A DNA stretch of 64,000 nt from Desulfotalea sp. (lineage in GTDB: Bacteria > Desulfobacterota > Desulfobulbia > Desulfobulbales > Desulfocapsaceae), in NCBI GenBank assembly GCA_002733995.1, contig NVXR01000006.1, positions 62,001-126,000 on the forward strand, given 5' to 3'. Positions 9,405 to 19,278 of this stretch are shown piece after piece (within the stretch, counting starts at the first letter, position 1; each line of letters starts with the position of its first letter). Below the pieces are notes generated by a model. It was not told where the DNA came from and made no database searches. It worked only from the letters and a program-made list of their open reading frames with translations. The position numbers and the translations under genes are program-made.

Positions 9405-9524
9405 AATTTCTCCAATAAGTTATTACGATTCTTCCGACTACTGCGCCATGATTCTATAGCATACACCTGCATCATAGTATGTTGTATTCTGCAGGTGTGA
9501 ATGCCATTATAGACTTCACTATTG

Positions 9525-10811
9525 TTAATAGCCCAGCAAGCGGGGCAGCCATAGTGATATTCCGGGGACCAGAATAAGGATTAATTGGCAGGTCATAGCT
9601 ACCAATACAAAAGGCCAAATGTGCTTAAATAATTTCTCTAATGATACGCCACCAACGGATGCGACAATATACACACAGGCACCCATGGGTGGTGTTATAA
9701 GCGCGATAGTGATATTCAAAGTCATCACTATGCCGAAATGCAGAGGATCAATACCCGCAGCCACGGCTAGGGGGCTGAATACGGGAGTAAGCAATACCAG
9801 GGCAGCGACTTCTTCCATGAACATGCCCACCATGAAAATAATAACGCTGATAAACAACAACACCTGGGTAGGTGTAGACGCATAGTTCATTACAATGGGT
9901 GCCATGGCCTGAGGTACTCGTTCGGCTGAAAGTATCCAGCCTACGATGGTAGCTGAACCGATGACGATGAATATGACACTTGTAAGTCGTACGGTGTTTG
10001 ACAGAGCACTGAGTACTCGACCTAGGGTGAGCTCTCGTGTCCATAGAAATCCAACCAAGATGACGTAGAGGCTGGCAACTGCGCCTGATTCCGTTGGTGT
10101 CATAAAGCCGAAAAGGATACCACCAATGATGACACCAGGAGCAAACAGCGAAGCGGCAGCGGCGCCGGTTGAGGACAAAAGCCTGGTAAACGAAAAGGAT
10201 TTATTGGTTATGGGAAGGTTGAGCTTTGAGGCATAGATTCGATGCATCACCATGAATGAGAGGCCCATAAACAGGCCAGGTACGACACCCGCCATAAACA
10301 GTGCAGCTACATTGGTACTGGTCATGGCGCCGAGGAGAATCATAAATATGCTCGGTGGTATGATTGGTCCGACCAGTGAGCTGCCCGCTACGAGTCCAGC
10401 CGCATAGGCATCCGGGTAGCCACCCTTTTTCATGGCTGGAATCATGATAGAGCCGACTGCCGAGGCATCCGCCGCAGCGGATCCGTTAACTCCAGCGAAT
10501 ATAATACTTGTAATTACCGTAACATAACCGAGGCCGCCCTTTAGGTGGCCCACAAGTGCTTCGGCAAAGCGTAATAGGCGATTGGTTAACCCTGCACCGC
10601 CCATCAGTTCGCCCACCAAAATGAAGTATGGTATAGCGAGAAGTGAGAACGGTTCCATGCCGCCGTAAAATTGCTGAATCATCAGGCGCAACTGGCCTAT
10701 GTCACCAATGTATAGGAATCCGGCAAGGGCAGTGCACAACATGGCGACGAACAACGGAAGACCGGTGGCAAGTGTTGTGAAAAATACGACTAAGAAGAGC
10801 AGGGTCATCAT
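9525..10811 (-). CDS. dctM: TRAP transporter large permease (DctM)
   Basis: A 428-residue inner-membrane protein with about 12 hydrophobic segments; this is the ion-coupled translocation subunit of a TRAP uptake system. Family features include FSLLAIPYFILVGELMGGAG, FAGVNGSAAADASAVGSIMI, LVGPIIPPSIFMILLGAMTS and the second-half PPMGACVYIVASV. Its start overlaps the stop of the small permease gene by four bases (ATGA), showing translational coupling. TRAP systems mostly carry carboxylates and amino acids; the flanking dipeptidase and racemase suggest a D-amino acid or dipeptide substrate. Confidence 0.92.
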   Translation of the reverse strand: MMTLLFLVVFFTTLATGLPLFVAMLCTALAGFLYIGDIGQLRLMIQQFYGGMEPFSLLAIPYFILVGELMGGAGLTNRLLRFAEALVGHLKGGLGYVTVITSIIFAGVNGSAAADASAVGSIMIPAMKKGGYPDAYAAGLVAGSSLVGPIIPPSIFMILLGAMTSTNVAALFMAGVVPGLFMGLSFMVMHRIYASKLNLPITNKSFSFTRLLSSTGAAAASLFAPGVIIGGILFGFMTPTESGAVASLYVILVGFLWTRELTLGRVLSALSNTVRLTSVIFIVIGSATIVGWILSAERVPQAMAPIVMNYASTPTQVLLFISVIIFMVGMFMEEVAALVLLTPVFSPLAVAAGIDPLHFGIVMTLNITIALITPPMGACVYIVASVGGVSLEKLFKHIWPFVLVAMTCQLILILVPGISLWLPRLLGY

Positions 10812-11335
10812 GGTTGTTCCTCCCCGGTTGGGTTCTCACCTGGGACCAAATCGTTGGTGTCAGTACCTAGCGCGATAAGTTGCTGAAGTGCATATTCGAT
10901 CAGCATTAACCCCATTCCTACAGGTATTGCCAGAAGTGGTATGGATTTCTTTATGCCAAGGGACATGATGGTGAAAAGTTGCATCTTCCAGGCGTAGGCA
11001 ATCCCTAGCGTAACCATAAGTATAAGGATTCCGAAGAACAGCGTGATACGTATGGCCACCACATAACGACGAAAACGCAATGGCAACTTGTCTACCAACA
11101 TGGTTATGGCCATGTGTTCTCCACGCTTCAAGGCTGAAGCGGAAGCAAGCATAACCATCCATACAAGAGTCACCTTAGCCAGATCCATGGTCCACATGGG
11201 TGGACGAAAAAACCTAGAGAAGACTCCTAACATGACGGAAGTCAAATTGACGATAAGGAGCAGTCCCGCCCCAATCAGGCAGAACCGCTCCAAACAATCA
11301 GAGACTTTTTTGCTTAAAAAAGCCATCCGTTCCAT
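10808..11335 (-). CDS. dctQ: TRAP transporter small permease (DctQ)
   Basis: A 175-residue protein with four membrane segments, the DctQ small membrane subunit that pairs with DctM. The motif FFRPPMWTMDLAKVTLVWMVMLASA followed by KRGEHMAITM (in pieces) is typical of the family. It starts one base after the binding-protein stop codon and overlaps dctM by four bases. Confidence 0.88.
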   Translation of the reverse strand: MERMAFLSKKVSDCLERFCLIGAGLLLIVNLTSVMLGVFSRFFRPPMWTMDLAKVTLVWMVMLASASALKRGEHMAITMLVDKLPLRFRRYVVAIRITLFFGILILMVTLGIAYAWKMQLFTIMSLGIKKSIPLLAIPVGMGLMLIEYALQQLIALGTDTNDLVPGENPTGEEQP

Positions 11336-12373
11336 TTACTTAGCTCCCTCGTTAGCTTTTAGGGCATCGATTAATGCAAGGTCGATCCAGCTCTGGTCAA
11401 CTTCTTTCTTCAGCCAATTGATATATGAGGGACTTGCGAGTTTTTTGAACTCTGTTATCTCTTCGGCGTTGGGTGTGTAGGCTATCATGCCTTTTTCTAC
11501 AAGGAAGGCCACGCGATCACCTACCTGAGACTCGACAAATTCACGGGTCTTTACGTTGGCTTCGTATGCAGCTCTACGCACGATTTCCTGATCTTTCTCA
11601 CTTAGGGAGTCAATGAGTGAACCATTGATCAACAAAAACTGATCAGAATACTGCACATTGGCGAGGGTGAGGTATTTCTGTACTTCAAACAGGCTGCCTA
11701 TAATGATGTAGGTCGGGGGGTTCATTTGACCGTCTACCACGCCCATTTTGAGTGCAAGGTATACTTCCGTCCACGGGATAGGGGTGCCGGAGGCTCCGAA
11801 TGCCTTGTACATGGAAACTTGGCTTGCATCCATTGCCCGGAACTTTAAGCCTTCGAAATCTTCGTGGGTTTTGATGGGGGTCTTACTGGTAAAGGCGATG
11901 AATCCGCCTTCTTCGACCACTGCAAGTAATTCGATACCGGTACGGCTACGTAGTTCTTTGCGGGCTTTTTCAATAAAAGAACTTGTGTCAAAAAAGGTAT
12001 GCGCTGCTTTGTAGCTATTGAACATAAATGGGACATTAGTGGCGAACATTTCCGGGAACACTGTTTCCATTCCGCCGAATGAGGCAATGTTAATGCAAGG
12101 GCCAGTCATGACCTGTTCCATTCGTTGTTCTTCATTGCCGAGCTGGCTGTTGGGGAAAAGCTCTATGGTGATAGAGCCAGCTGTTTCTTGTTCTACTTGC
12201 TCTTTAAATGTTGTTGCAAAAGCATGGACAGCATTGTCCTCTATTCTGGGAGGGCCGTTATAGCTCATTTTTATGGTGGTCCCTGCTAATACCACCATAG
12301 GGGTAGCCAGGGCGATTATGCACCCGATAGCTATTTGCTGCAAAACTTTACTTCTTATTCCCAAATGATTCAT
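11336..12373 (-). CDS. dctP: TRAP transporter substrate-binding protein (DctP)
   Basis: A 345-residue periplasmic solute receptor. The N-terminus is a Sec signal peptide (IAIGCIIALATPMVVLAG). The mature protein has DctP marks: FKEQVEQETAGSITIELFPN, NSQLGNEEQRMEQV, FRAMDASQVSMYKAFGASGT (in pieces), the substrate-arginine region KFRA, and WTEVYLALKMGVVDGQMNP. The ligand cannot be named from sequence. First gene of the dctPQM set; a 167-bp gap with an inverted repeat separates it from the racemase upstream. Confidence 0.9.
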   Translation of the reverse strand: MNHLGIRSKVLQQIAIGCIIALATPMVVLAGTTIKMSYNGPPRIEDNAVHAFATTFKEQVEQETAGSITIELFPNSQLGNEEQRMEQVMTGPCINIASFGGMETVFPEMFATNVPFMFNSYKAAHTFFDTSSFIEKARKELRSRTGIELLAVVEEGGFIAFTSKTPIKTHEDFEGLKFRAMDASQVSMYKAFGASGTPIPWTEVYLALKMGVVDGQMNPPTYIIIGSLFEVQKYLTLANVQYSDQFLLINGSLIDSLSEKDQEIVRRAAYEANVKTREFVESQVGDRVAFLVEKGMIAYTPNAEEITEFKKLASPSYINWLKKEVDQSWIDLALIDALKANEGAK

Positions 12374-12499
12374 ACTACTCCTCCAAAGACTTTAACGTTA
12401 AACCTCTTTTTACCGATAGTTTCGGATCCAACTCTCTTGTCTTTTGTGACAAGAAAATCGGCTGTGCACCCCTCGCTATCAGCCTTCACGCAGGACCAT

Positions 12500-12525
12500 C
12501 TACGCCACGCTGCAGTGTGACGTAG
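12500..12525. repeat. Near-perfect palindrome between racemase and TRAP genes
   Basis: CTACGCCACGCTGCAGTGTG then ACGTAG reads almost identically on both strands over 26 bases. It could be an operator or a weak transcript hairpin just after the racemase stop. No T-run follows. Confidence 0.35.
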
Positions 12526-12540
12526 ACGATGCGTACCTGT

Positions 12541-13701
12541 TTATTCAACATATTCACGCGGCACACGTGCCAGAATACGGGAGACGACCTCGTAATTAAT
12601 CGTATCTGTCGCCTGACCAAGCTCGTCCGCGGTTATTTCGTTTTCTCCCTGTTGACCAAGTATTACCACTTCATCTGATTCGTGCACATCAGGGATATGG
12701 CCCACATCGAGCATTACCTGATCCATGCATACGCGGCCGATCACATTGGCGCGTATTCCGTGTACCAGCATGCTGCCCCGTGAAGAAAGGAGCCTTGGGT
12801 AGCCATCTGCATAGCCGATGGGAATTGCCGCGATTACCGTTTCTTTGGTCGTTACGTAACTATGTCCATAGCTGACTGAAAACCCTTTGGGAACATGCTT
12901 GACGCTGGCTATTCTAGCCTTGATGCTCATGGCAGGGCGCAAGTCGAAAGCGGAGGTCTTCATTTCAGTTGAGGGGTGTAGTCCGTAAAGCACGATACCG
13001 GGTCTGACCATGTCGAAATGTGCCTCCGGCATTACCATCGTCGCTGCACTGTTGGCCGCGTGTACACACAGGCCGTCGGGCAAGGAGATCAGGCCAGAAT
13101 CATCCAGCGTGGCTTTGAATAGTTTTAGTTGTCTGTGGGCATTATCCAGAACAGCTGCGTCTGAGGAGGCAAAGTGGGTAAAGATGCCTTCGATAAGAAG
13201 GGTGTTGCAAGAGGCAAGAAGTTGAAGCACTTCTGCAAGCAAAACTTTTCCGCCATTACCCTTTGCCAAAAATCCGAGCCGTCCCATGCCTGTGTCGATT
13301 TTAATATGGATGCGGATACGGCATCCTGCCGCCTGGGCAGCACAGTGCAAAGCTTTTGCATATTCAAGGGAATGAACGGTTTGAATGATATCGTCTGCGG
13401 CCAGTATGGAGGCGTTGCCAGGTGGAGTATAACCGAAGATTAGGATAGGTTGTAAAATTCCATCTTTACGTAATTGCTGTGCCTCGCAGAGGCGAGCTAC
13501 ACCAAATGCGTCAGCGCCTTCCCTAGCCAGCAGTCGAGCCACAGGTGTGGCTCCATGCCCATAGGCATCGGCTTTTATCACCGCCATTATCTTGACGGAT
13601 TTTTCAACGTGTGACCGGATCAGGTGGAAATTGTGACGGATGGCCGAGCAATCTATAGCGGCCCAGACCGGATGAAGAACATCGATACTTGTTCGTCGCA
13701 T
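12541..13701 (-). CDS. alr: Alanine racemase
   Basis: PLP enzyme interconverting L- and D-alanine. The PLP lysine lies in MAVIKADAYGHG (about K43) and the catalytic tyrosine in the region SYGHSYVTTKETVIAAIPIG; GYADGYPR and GRVCMDQVMLDVG are family hallmarks. The ATG at 13701 has AGG six bases upstream and gives 386 residues; an ATG at 13755 would add 18 residues and is possible. It is the first gene of the minus-strand set with the TRAP and dipeptidase genes, so it is more likely the catabolic racemase (D-Ala to L-Ala) than the cell-wall one, an inference from context. Confidence 0.9.
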   Translation of the reverse strand: MRRTSIDVLHPVWAAIDCSAIRHNFHLIRSHVEKSVKIMAVIKADAYGHGATPVARLLAREGADAFGVARLCEAQQLRKDGILQPILIFGYTPPGNASILAADDIIQTVHSLEYAKALHCAAQAAGCRIRIHIKIDTGMGRLGFLAKGNGGKVLLAEVLQLLASCNTLLIEGIFTHFASSDAAVLDNAHRQLKLFKATLDDSGLISLPDGLCVHAANSAATMVMPEAHFDMVRPGIVLYGLHPSTEMKTSAFDLRPAMSIKARIASVKHVPKGFSVSYGHSYVTTKETVIAAIPIGYADGYPRLLSSRGSMLVHGIRANVIGRVCMDQVMLDVGHIPDVHESDEVVILGQQGENEITADELGQATDTINYEVVSRILARVPREYVE

Positions 13702-14259
13702 AAAAAACCTATTGTCACTAAAAAAGTTGTCTTCTGCACAATGCAGGTATTGCATTGCAATATCTTTTATCGTATTGCAATGGTACTTGTCGGTTCTGCT
13801 CCTGTCAATATGTTTTTTTTATATATTCCTTGTTAGAGTGGGGTAAGTGGGATGGTTAAATACGACGTAAAAACATTTGCTTAATATAGCATAGTGCCCG
13901 TGGTAATGAGGCCTCTCTTACGAAGGGAAATGTTCGAAACTGAGGTTTTATGTCGTACCACTGAAAAAAACCTCTCGGACTAAAATAATACAAAATCATA
14001 GATCAAAATCTGTGGTTTTTTAATCAAAAGGCCCAAGAAAATAAAGAGTTTCAGGGCATTGGCAAAAGAATGACGTGCCTCGGATAGGCGGATGTTTGCT
14101 TTGGTATCGTTTGTAACGAGAGTGTATTTGGTGTTTATTGTTATGAATTAAGATGACGGTGATGATTATTCGTTCCGTGGAAGCGCAGCACCAATTGGCA
14201 GGGAAGTTCTTACGTCACTGGTCAAATAACTGAGAATATTGTCAACAAGGGAAGTAACT
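13702..14259. other. Divergent control region of the D-alanine locus
   Basis: About 560 bases between the racemase and the IclR gene. It holds the 30-bp dyad at 13753-13782 and AT-rich blocks that may carry promoters (for example around 13805-13830). No gene was recognised. Confidence 0.5.
13753..13782. promoter_or_regulatory. Candidate IclR operator dyad
   Basis: CATTGCAATA (13753-13762) and TATTGCAATG (13773-13782) are perfect 10-bp inverted repeats with 10-base spacing, just upstream of the racemase start. A further partial copy (TATTGCA) adjoins on the left. The divergent IclR regulator is the obvious candidate ligand; binding is inferred. Confidence 0.5.
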
Positions 14260-15042
14260 ATGACTGATACGAAAGGTCGCCAAGGTAAACGGCAGGATCC
14301 ACTATTTGTTGCGTCGTTGCAACGGGGTACGCAAATTCTGGAAGCGTTTGATTCAAATACCCGCAGTTTGAGTCTTTCGGACCTGGTGAAAATCACTGGC
14401 CTCAATCGCAGCGCAGTACAAAGATTTCTACACACATGGGAATCCCTTGGATACTTGGAGAAAGATGCCGCTACAAAGCGCTTCGATCTGACTCCTAAGG
14501 TCATGTGTCTTGGCTATAACTATTTGAAGGGACAACGACTTGTTGAAATTGCCACACCGACGTTGCTGGAGATGAAAAAACGTGTTGGAAATGCGGTATA
14601 TCTGGGTACCTTGTACGAAACTGATATCATCTATCTCATTCGTCTGCCCCAGCGTTACCTGATGTTGGAAAGTACCCTTCCGGGACGGCGTGTCCCGGCA
14701 TTTTGCGGAGGACGTGCCATTTTGTCTTGCCTACCGGAGCAGGAGGTTGAAGACCTATTGCGGCGATCTGCAATGGAAAAAATAACACCCCACACCATTC
14801 TTGACATAGAGGCCAACATGGCGGAGGTGGCTAAGGCCAGAAAGCTTGGTTATGCAATCTCGACCCAAGAACAACTCGTCGGAGAAATATCAATATCAGC
14901 CCCGGTGGTGGCTAGCAATGGCAGACCTGTAGCTGCGGTTTACATTTCAGCAAATTTATCCGAATGGTCCCTCGACCGGGTGCAGGAAAAATTGGTTCCT
15001 GTACTACTTGAGGCTGCAGGTTCGATTGGGGCACAATTTTAA
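14260..15042 (+). CDS. IclR-family transcriptional regulator
   Basis: A 260-residue regulator with an N-terminal winged helix (about 18-80: FVASLQRGTQILEAFDS, TGLNRSAVQRFLHTWESLGY) and the IclR ligand-binding domain (about 90-255), including PGRRVPAFCGGRAILSCLP and the closing AYISANL-like strand. Start ATG 14260 follows GGGAAG; the in-frame TTG at 14239 is less likely. It is divergent from the alr-dctPQM-dipeptidase genes and probably regulates them. Confidence 0.88.
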   Translation: MTDTKGRQGKRQDPLFVASLQRGTQILEAFDSNTRSLSLSDLVKITGLNRSAVQRFLHTWESLGYLEKDAATKRFDLTPKVMCLGYNYLKGQRLVEIATPTLLEMKKRVGNAVYLGTLYETDIIYLIRLPQRYLMLESTLPGRRVPAFCGGRAILSCLPEQEVEDLLRRSAMEKITPHTILDIEANMAEVAKARKLGYAISTQEQLVGEISISAPVVASNGRPVAAVYISANLSEWSLDRVQEKLVPVLLEAAGSIGAQF

Positions 15043-15217
15043 CACCGTCGTCTGGGGCAAAACCGACCTTTAGAAAATGCTAAGAAATTTGCGGGCGTAG
15101 CAAATAAGCACACCATCGACTGGTTCTTTCGTTTTGACGTTGTACAGGATGTTGACACAATGCGCAGCGAAGGTTCTTAGCTTTTGCCGTAAGCAGAGAC
15201 AATGGCTTAAGATGGAT

Positions 15218-16903
15218 TTAGCGTTGTGAGACCCGGTACACTTCTTCTATGGTTGTGAGTCCTTGGAGCACTTTCTGTGCCCCATCCTGCTGTAGGGTAA
15301 CCATACCGTTTTCAATTGCCCGTTGCCTGATCTGATTGGCATCCGATGTCTGCAAAACGAGGGCTTTCATATCCTGGGTCATGTGGAGAAGCTCAAAAAT
15401 TCCCCGTCTGCCTTTAAAACCGGTACTGTGGCATTTGACACAGCCCCTTCCCCGAGACACCTTGAGTCCTTTGTATTCTTCTCCGCCCAGACCAATTTTT
15501 GCGAGCATTTCGGGCGCGGGGGTATACTCTTCTTTGCAGTGTTTACAGATAATTCTGATCAGTCTTTGGGCGAGTATAGCATTGATTGATGAGGCGAGGA
15601 GGAATGGTTCAATTCCCATGTCACGCAGCCGGGTGATTGCACTGGCCGAATCATTTGTGTGTAGGGTAGAGAATACCAAGTGACCAGTGAGTGCTGATTG
15701 GATCGCAATCTCGGCAGTTTCTGTGTCTCTGATCTCACCCACAAGAATAACATCCGGATCCTGTCTCACGATTGACCGCAGGCCTGAGGCGAATGTCAAA
15801 TCAATCTTAGGATTGATCTGTACCTGGCCAATACCGCTGATTCTATATTCAATGGGGTCTTCCACTGTGATAATGTTGATGGCAGTGCTATTGATTGCCG
15901 AAAGGGCTGCATAGAGGGTTGTTGTTTTGCCTGATCCTGTAGGGCCTGTCACTAGGACGATACCGTTGGAGGCGTGGATCTCTTTGTCAAAGGTTTCGAA
16001 TCTGTCAGCAGGCATGCCGAGATCGGTGAGGGAGATCATGACCGAAGATTTATGCAACAAGCGCAAAACCACCCGTTCGCCGAAGGCTGTTGGCAGGGTT
16101 GAAACCCGTACGTCAATTTCCTTATTTGCAACTTTAAGCTCAATGCGGCCATCTTGGGGGAGCCTTTTTTCTGCTATGTTGAGTTGCGCCATGATTTTAA
16201 CTCTGGATATCAACGCGGATTGGACATGTTTTGGAGGGCGTAGCATGTCGTAGAGAATTCCGTCCAGTCTTTGTCTGATTTTGACGCTGTTTTGGTAGGG
16301 TTCTATATGGATATCGGAAGCGTTGTCACGTACAGCCTGGGAGAACATCAGATTCACCAGACGAATAACGGGGGAGTCACTGGTGTCATCGAGAAGATCT
16401 CCGACCTCTTCGATTTCTGAAAAGAGTCTCTCGGGGTCCTCGTCATCTATATCCTGCATCACCTCGTCTGCAGACGTGGGCGTCATATCGTAGACGAAGT
16501 TGATAGCATTGACGATTTGTTGGGATGGGGCGAGGACAATCTTCGATGTTTTTAATGAAAGGAGTGAGCGCAGTTCATCAAGGGCCTGGAAGGTGTGGGG
16601 GCTGTTTATTGCAAAATACTGTTTCGTAGTTGTGATGATAGGTACAATCATGTGTTGCTTCAGAAAGCTGATGGGCACATGTTCGGTAAAGTCCGTTTGA
16701 ATATTAGAGGGGAGTTCTTTTTTCACCTGTATACCATATTGAACTCCCAGTGCCAGTAAGAGACCGAACTCGTCAACCTCTCCTTCTTTTAATAATATTT
16801 CTCCAATGGGAACCTGCGTTTTCTCCTGGGTGTCCAAGGCATGTTCTACTGCGCTCTCGCTGACGCCGGAATTTTCTATTAACAATTCACCAATTTTCTT
16901 CAT
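15218..16903 (-). CDS. gspE: Type II secretion ATPase GspE
   Basis: Cytoplasmic hexameric ATPase that powers pseudopilus assembly. In 561 residues: N1/N2 domains (about 1-135), then the ATPase with Walker A GPTGSGKTTTLY (about 320), Asp box VEDPIEY, Walker B ILVGEIRDTETAEIA and the His box GHLVFSTLHTND. A C-terminal four-cysteine zinc motif (CKHC ... CVKC) is intact, as in GspE. It is the last gene of the minus-strand operon, 38 bases after gspD. Confidence 0.95.
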   Translation of the reverse strand: MKKIGELLIENSGVSESAVEHALDTQEKTQVPIGEILLKEGEVDEFGLLLALGVQYGIQVKKELPSNIQTDFTEHVPISFLKQHMIVPIITTTKQYFAINSPHTFQALDELRSLLSLKTSKIVLAPSQQIVNAINFVYDMTPTSADEVMQDIDDEDPERLFSEIEEVGDLLDDTSDSPVIRLVNLMFSQAVRDNASDIHIEPYQNSVKIRQRLDGILYDMLRPPKHVQSALISRVKIMAQLNIAEKRLPQDGRIELKVANKEIDVRVSTLPTAFGERVVLRLLHKSSVMISLTDLGMPADRFETFDKEIHASNGIVLVTGPTGSGKTTTLYAALSAINSTAINIITVEDPIEYRISGIGQVQINPKIDLTFASGLRSIVRQDPDVILVGEIRDTETAEIAIQSALTGHLVFSTLHTNDSASAITRLRDMGIEPFLLASSINAILAQRLIRIICKHCKEEYTPAPEMLAKIGLGGEEYKGLKVSRGRGCVKCHSTGFKGRRGIFELLHMTQDMKALVLQTSDANQIRQRAIENGMVTLQQDGAQKVLQGLTTIEEVYRVSQR

Positions 16904-16941
16904 TCAATTATATCCGTTTCTGCACTCTGAACTGGAGGTTG

Positions 16942-19203
16942 TCAGTTGTGGCTTTTTGTTGTGCTCTTTTGGCTGATTCGTGCAATGCTCTCTTCGGCCA
17001 ATTCAATTACTGTACGTCCCGTTGCCTCTTGGATGTTCGATTGTTCGGCAAGGGCATTAGACCCGGTTGCAATAACTGCCCGGTACATAACCAGTGCCTG
17101 CTGCGGGAGGTTTTCTTTTTCATAAATTACTCCAAGATTCATGAGTGCATATGGGTTTTGTGAATCGATTTGCAGGGCCTCTTCAAAAAAATGTTTTGCG
17201 TCCTTGAAGTCGCCGGCCATAAGCTTGTTAAAGCCAGTTTTTGCAAGTTGCTGGGCGTGACGGGGTGTTTCTGCTTTGTGCAGTTCGAGTTTCACGTTTG
17301 GCAGGACTGACTCAATCGCATCTTCTTTTCTCAGGGTAACCGCTGCAATTTCTGCCGGATTGCGAATGATACGAGGTGTGATAAAAATAAACATATTTGT
17401 TTTTCTATCCGTTGTCGTATGGGTTTTGAAAAGCCACCCTAAGTAGGGAATATCTCCCAATAATGGGACTTTCCATTCACTTTCAGTGGAGTCGTGACCA
17501 ATAATTCCGCCAATTACAATGGTCTCTCTGTCCCGTAGGATAACAGTTGTGCTTGCCGTTCTCTTGAATGTTGTTGGCGTGGGGCCACTGTCTTTGAGCC
17601 GTACCACTTCCGTTTCAATTTCAAGACGAAGGGTGTCTGCCTGGTTTATGTGAGGGGTAATGGATAACTTTGTGGCAACATCTTTATATTCATATTGGGT
17701 GTAGTCCTGTTCGGAGGCATTGGTGTTCTGGCTGGTTATAAATGGTACAGTCTCTCCAACTGAAATTTCAGCTTTTTTATTATCCATTGTGAGAATTTGG
17801 GGCGTGGAGATGACATTGACATTTGAATCGGTCCTTACAGCCCGTAGGATTGCAGCTATGTTTGGAAAGGTTATTCCGCCCAGTTCGATACCTTGTTTGA
17901 GTAAGCCTAAAGAAAAACCCGGGGGAAGGCTTGGATTTTCTACGTTGATACCATCAATTAATGTATAGCCTTTTTTGCCGCTAAAGCCTGTGGCTAGCAC
18001 TCCTGTGCTATCAGAAAATTCGCCCCCCGCGGCCCATTCCACTCCAAAGTCCAGGGTATGGTCAACATCTACTTCCATGATCAGGGCCTCCAGGTAGACC
18101 ATTCTGCGCGGGATGTCCAGTTTCTTTATAACGTCTTCAAGAACAACATATTCATCTTTTGTGGCGGTGATGATAAGTGCGTTGGTCTCTTCATCCGCCA
18201 TAACAGTAACATTTCTTGAAATGGCAGCGGTTTTACCGGTGTTTTTGTTGCCAAGCTGTTGTTTGCCGGGGAGGGCATTAAGAACTTTCATCAACTCTGC
18301 AGCCGTTGCATTTTGGAGATAGTAGACGTGGATATTGCCATCAGCGCGTTGGGCTTCTGTATCAAGCATGGCGATGAGAGTTTTGATTCTGTCCATTTCA
18401 GTGGAATTGGCAAGAACAATAATGCCGTTTACCCGCCCATAGGGCACAACTTTAACTGCGCTGTTATTGGCTCTACCACCTTCTTTTGTTTGACTCCGGT
18501 TTTTCTGGTAGATAGTCGTTAAAATTTTGGCAAGGGCATCTGCGGAGGCATTGACCAGTGGGATGACAGCAATTTCGGCTTCTCTTGACTCCACATCAAG
18601 AACTTTAATAATGGACAGGAGTTTTTGTATGTTGGACATCGTCTCTGTAATAATCAGCATCCCTGAAGGGGTGTGGGCAATAAGTACGGAGGTTTGAGAG
18701 ACGAGGGGGGCTAGGACCTTTTTCAGGTCGTTTGGGGAAATGTAATGTAGTGGTACGAGTTGGGTAACAACTTTGTCCTCCGCTCTTCCTGACATCCCAT
18801 CCGTCAGCATGGTAATATTTTGCGAACGGGCTCGGGCTGATGGCAGAATTTTAATCACTGCTCCAGCGTCAACCGTGGTGAAACCGTGGATTTCGAGAAC
18901 AGATTCAAAAACCCTGTATGCCTCATCCACCGAGATTCGGGTGGGGGAAATAATGGTTACATTACCCTGGACGCTTTTGTCGACGACAAAGTTTTTCCCT
19001 GTTAATTCGCTGATAAATTTTATAAACAGGTGGATATCAACGCTATCAAAATCAATTAAGATGTGTGGACCACTACTGCTACTTGCCACTGAGCTTTCGG
19101 CCAGCGGGCGTGGTAGTTCCTCCGCTATAACGGTGTTAAGGGAGGGCGATATGCTGAGGTGGAGCAGGACGAGGGGGAGTAAAAAGTAGCGAAACCTGTT
19201 CAT
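16942..19203 (-). CDS. gspD: Type II secretion secretin GspD with TPR tail
   Basis: Outer-membrane secretin, 753 residues, with signal peptide, N0 domain (LIDFDSVDIHLFIKFISELT), repeated N1-N3 domains, and the secretin core containing VPLLGDIPYLGWLF. After the core there is an extra C-terminal part (about 640-740) reading as tetratricopeptide repeats (AKHFFEEALQIDSQNPYALM, NLGVIYEKENLPQQALVMYR). Most GspD proteins end with an S domain or soon after the core, so the TPR tail is unusual; it would lie on the periplasmic or outer-membrane side and may act as a protein docking site. Confidence 0.93.
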   Translation of the reverse strand: MNRFRYFLLPLVLLHLSISPSLNTVIAEELPRPLAESSVASSSSGPHILIDFDSVDIHLFIKFISELTGKNFVVDKSVQGNVTIISPTRISVDEAYRVFESVLEIHGFTTVDAGAVIKILPSARARSQNITMLTDGMSGRAEDKVVTQLVPLHYISPNDLKKVLAPLVSQTSVLIAHTPSGMLIITETMSNIQKLLSIIKVLDVESREAEIAVIPLVNASADALAKILTTIYQKNRSQTKEGGRANNSAVKVVPYGRVNGIIVLANSTEMDRIKTLIAMLDTEAQRADGNIHVYYLQNATAAELMKVLNALPGKQQLGNKNTGKTAAISRNVTVMADEETNALIITATKDEYVVLEDVIKKLDIPRRMVYLEALIMEVDVDHTLDFGVEWAAGGEFSDSTGVLATGFSGKKGYTLIDGINVENPSLPPGFSLGLLKQGIELGGITFPNIAAILRAVRTDSNVNVISTPQILTMDNKKAEISVGETVPFITSQNTNASEQDYTQYEYKDVATKLSITPHINQADTLRLEIETEVVRLKDSGPTPTTFKRTASTTVILRDRETIVIGGIIGHDSTESEWKVPLLGDIPYLGWLFKTHTTTDRKTNMFIFITPRIIRNPAEIAAVTLRKEDAIESVLPNVKLELHKAETPRHAQQLAKTGFNKLMAGDFKDAKHFFEEALQIDSQNPYALMNLGVIYEKENLPQQALVMYRAVIATGSNALAEQSNIQEATGRTVIELAEESIARISQKSTTKSHN

Positions 19204-19278
19204 ATGTTTTCCACCATTTTTTTATTGGTCATTTTTTCTTTTGTGGAGCCTGGAGGTTATGGTTTTTAGGGCTATAGC

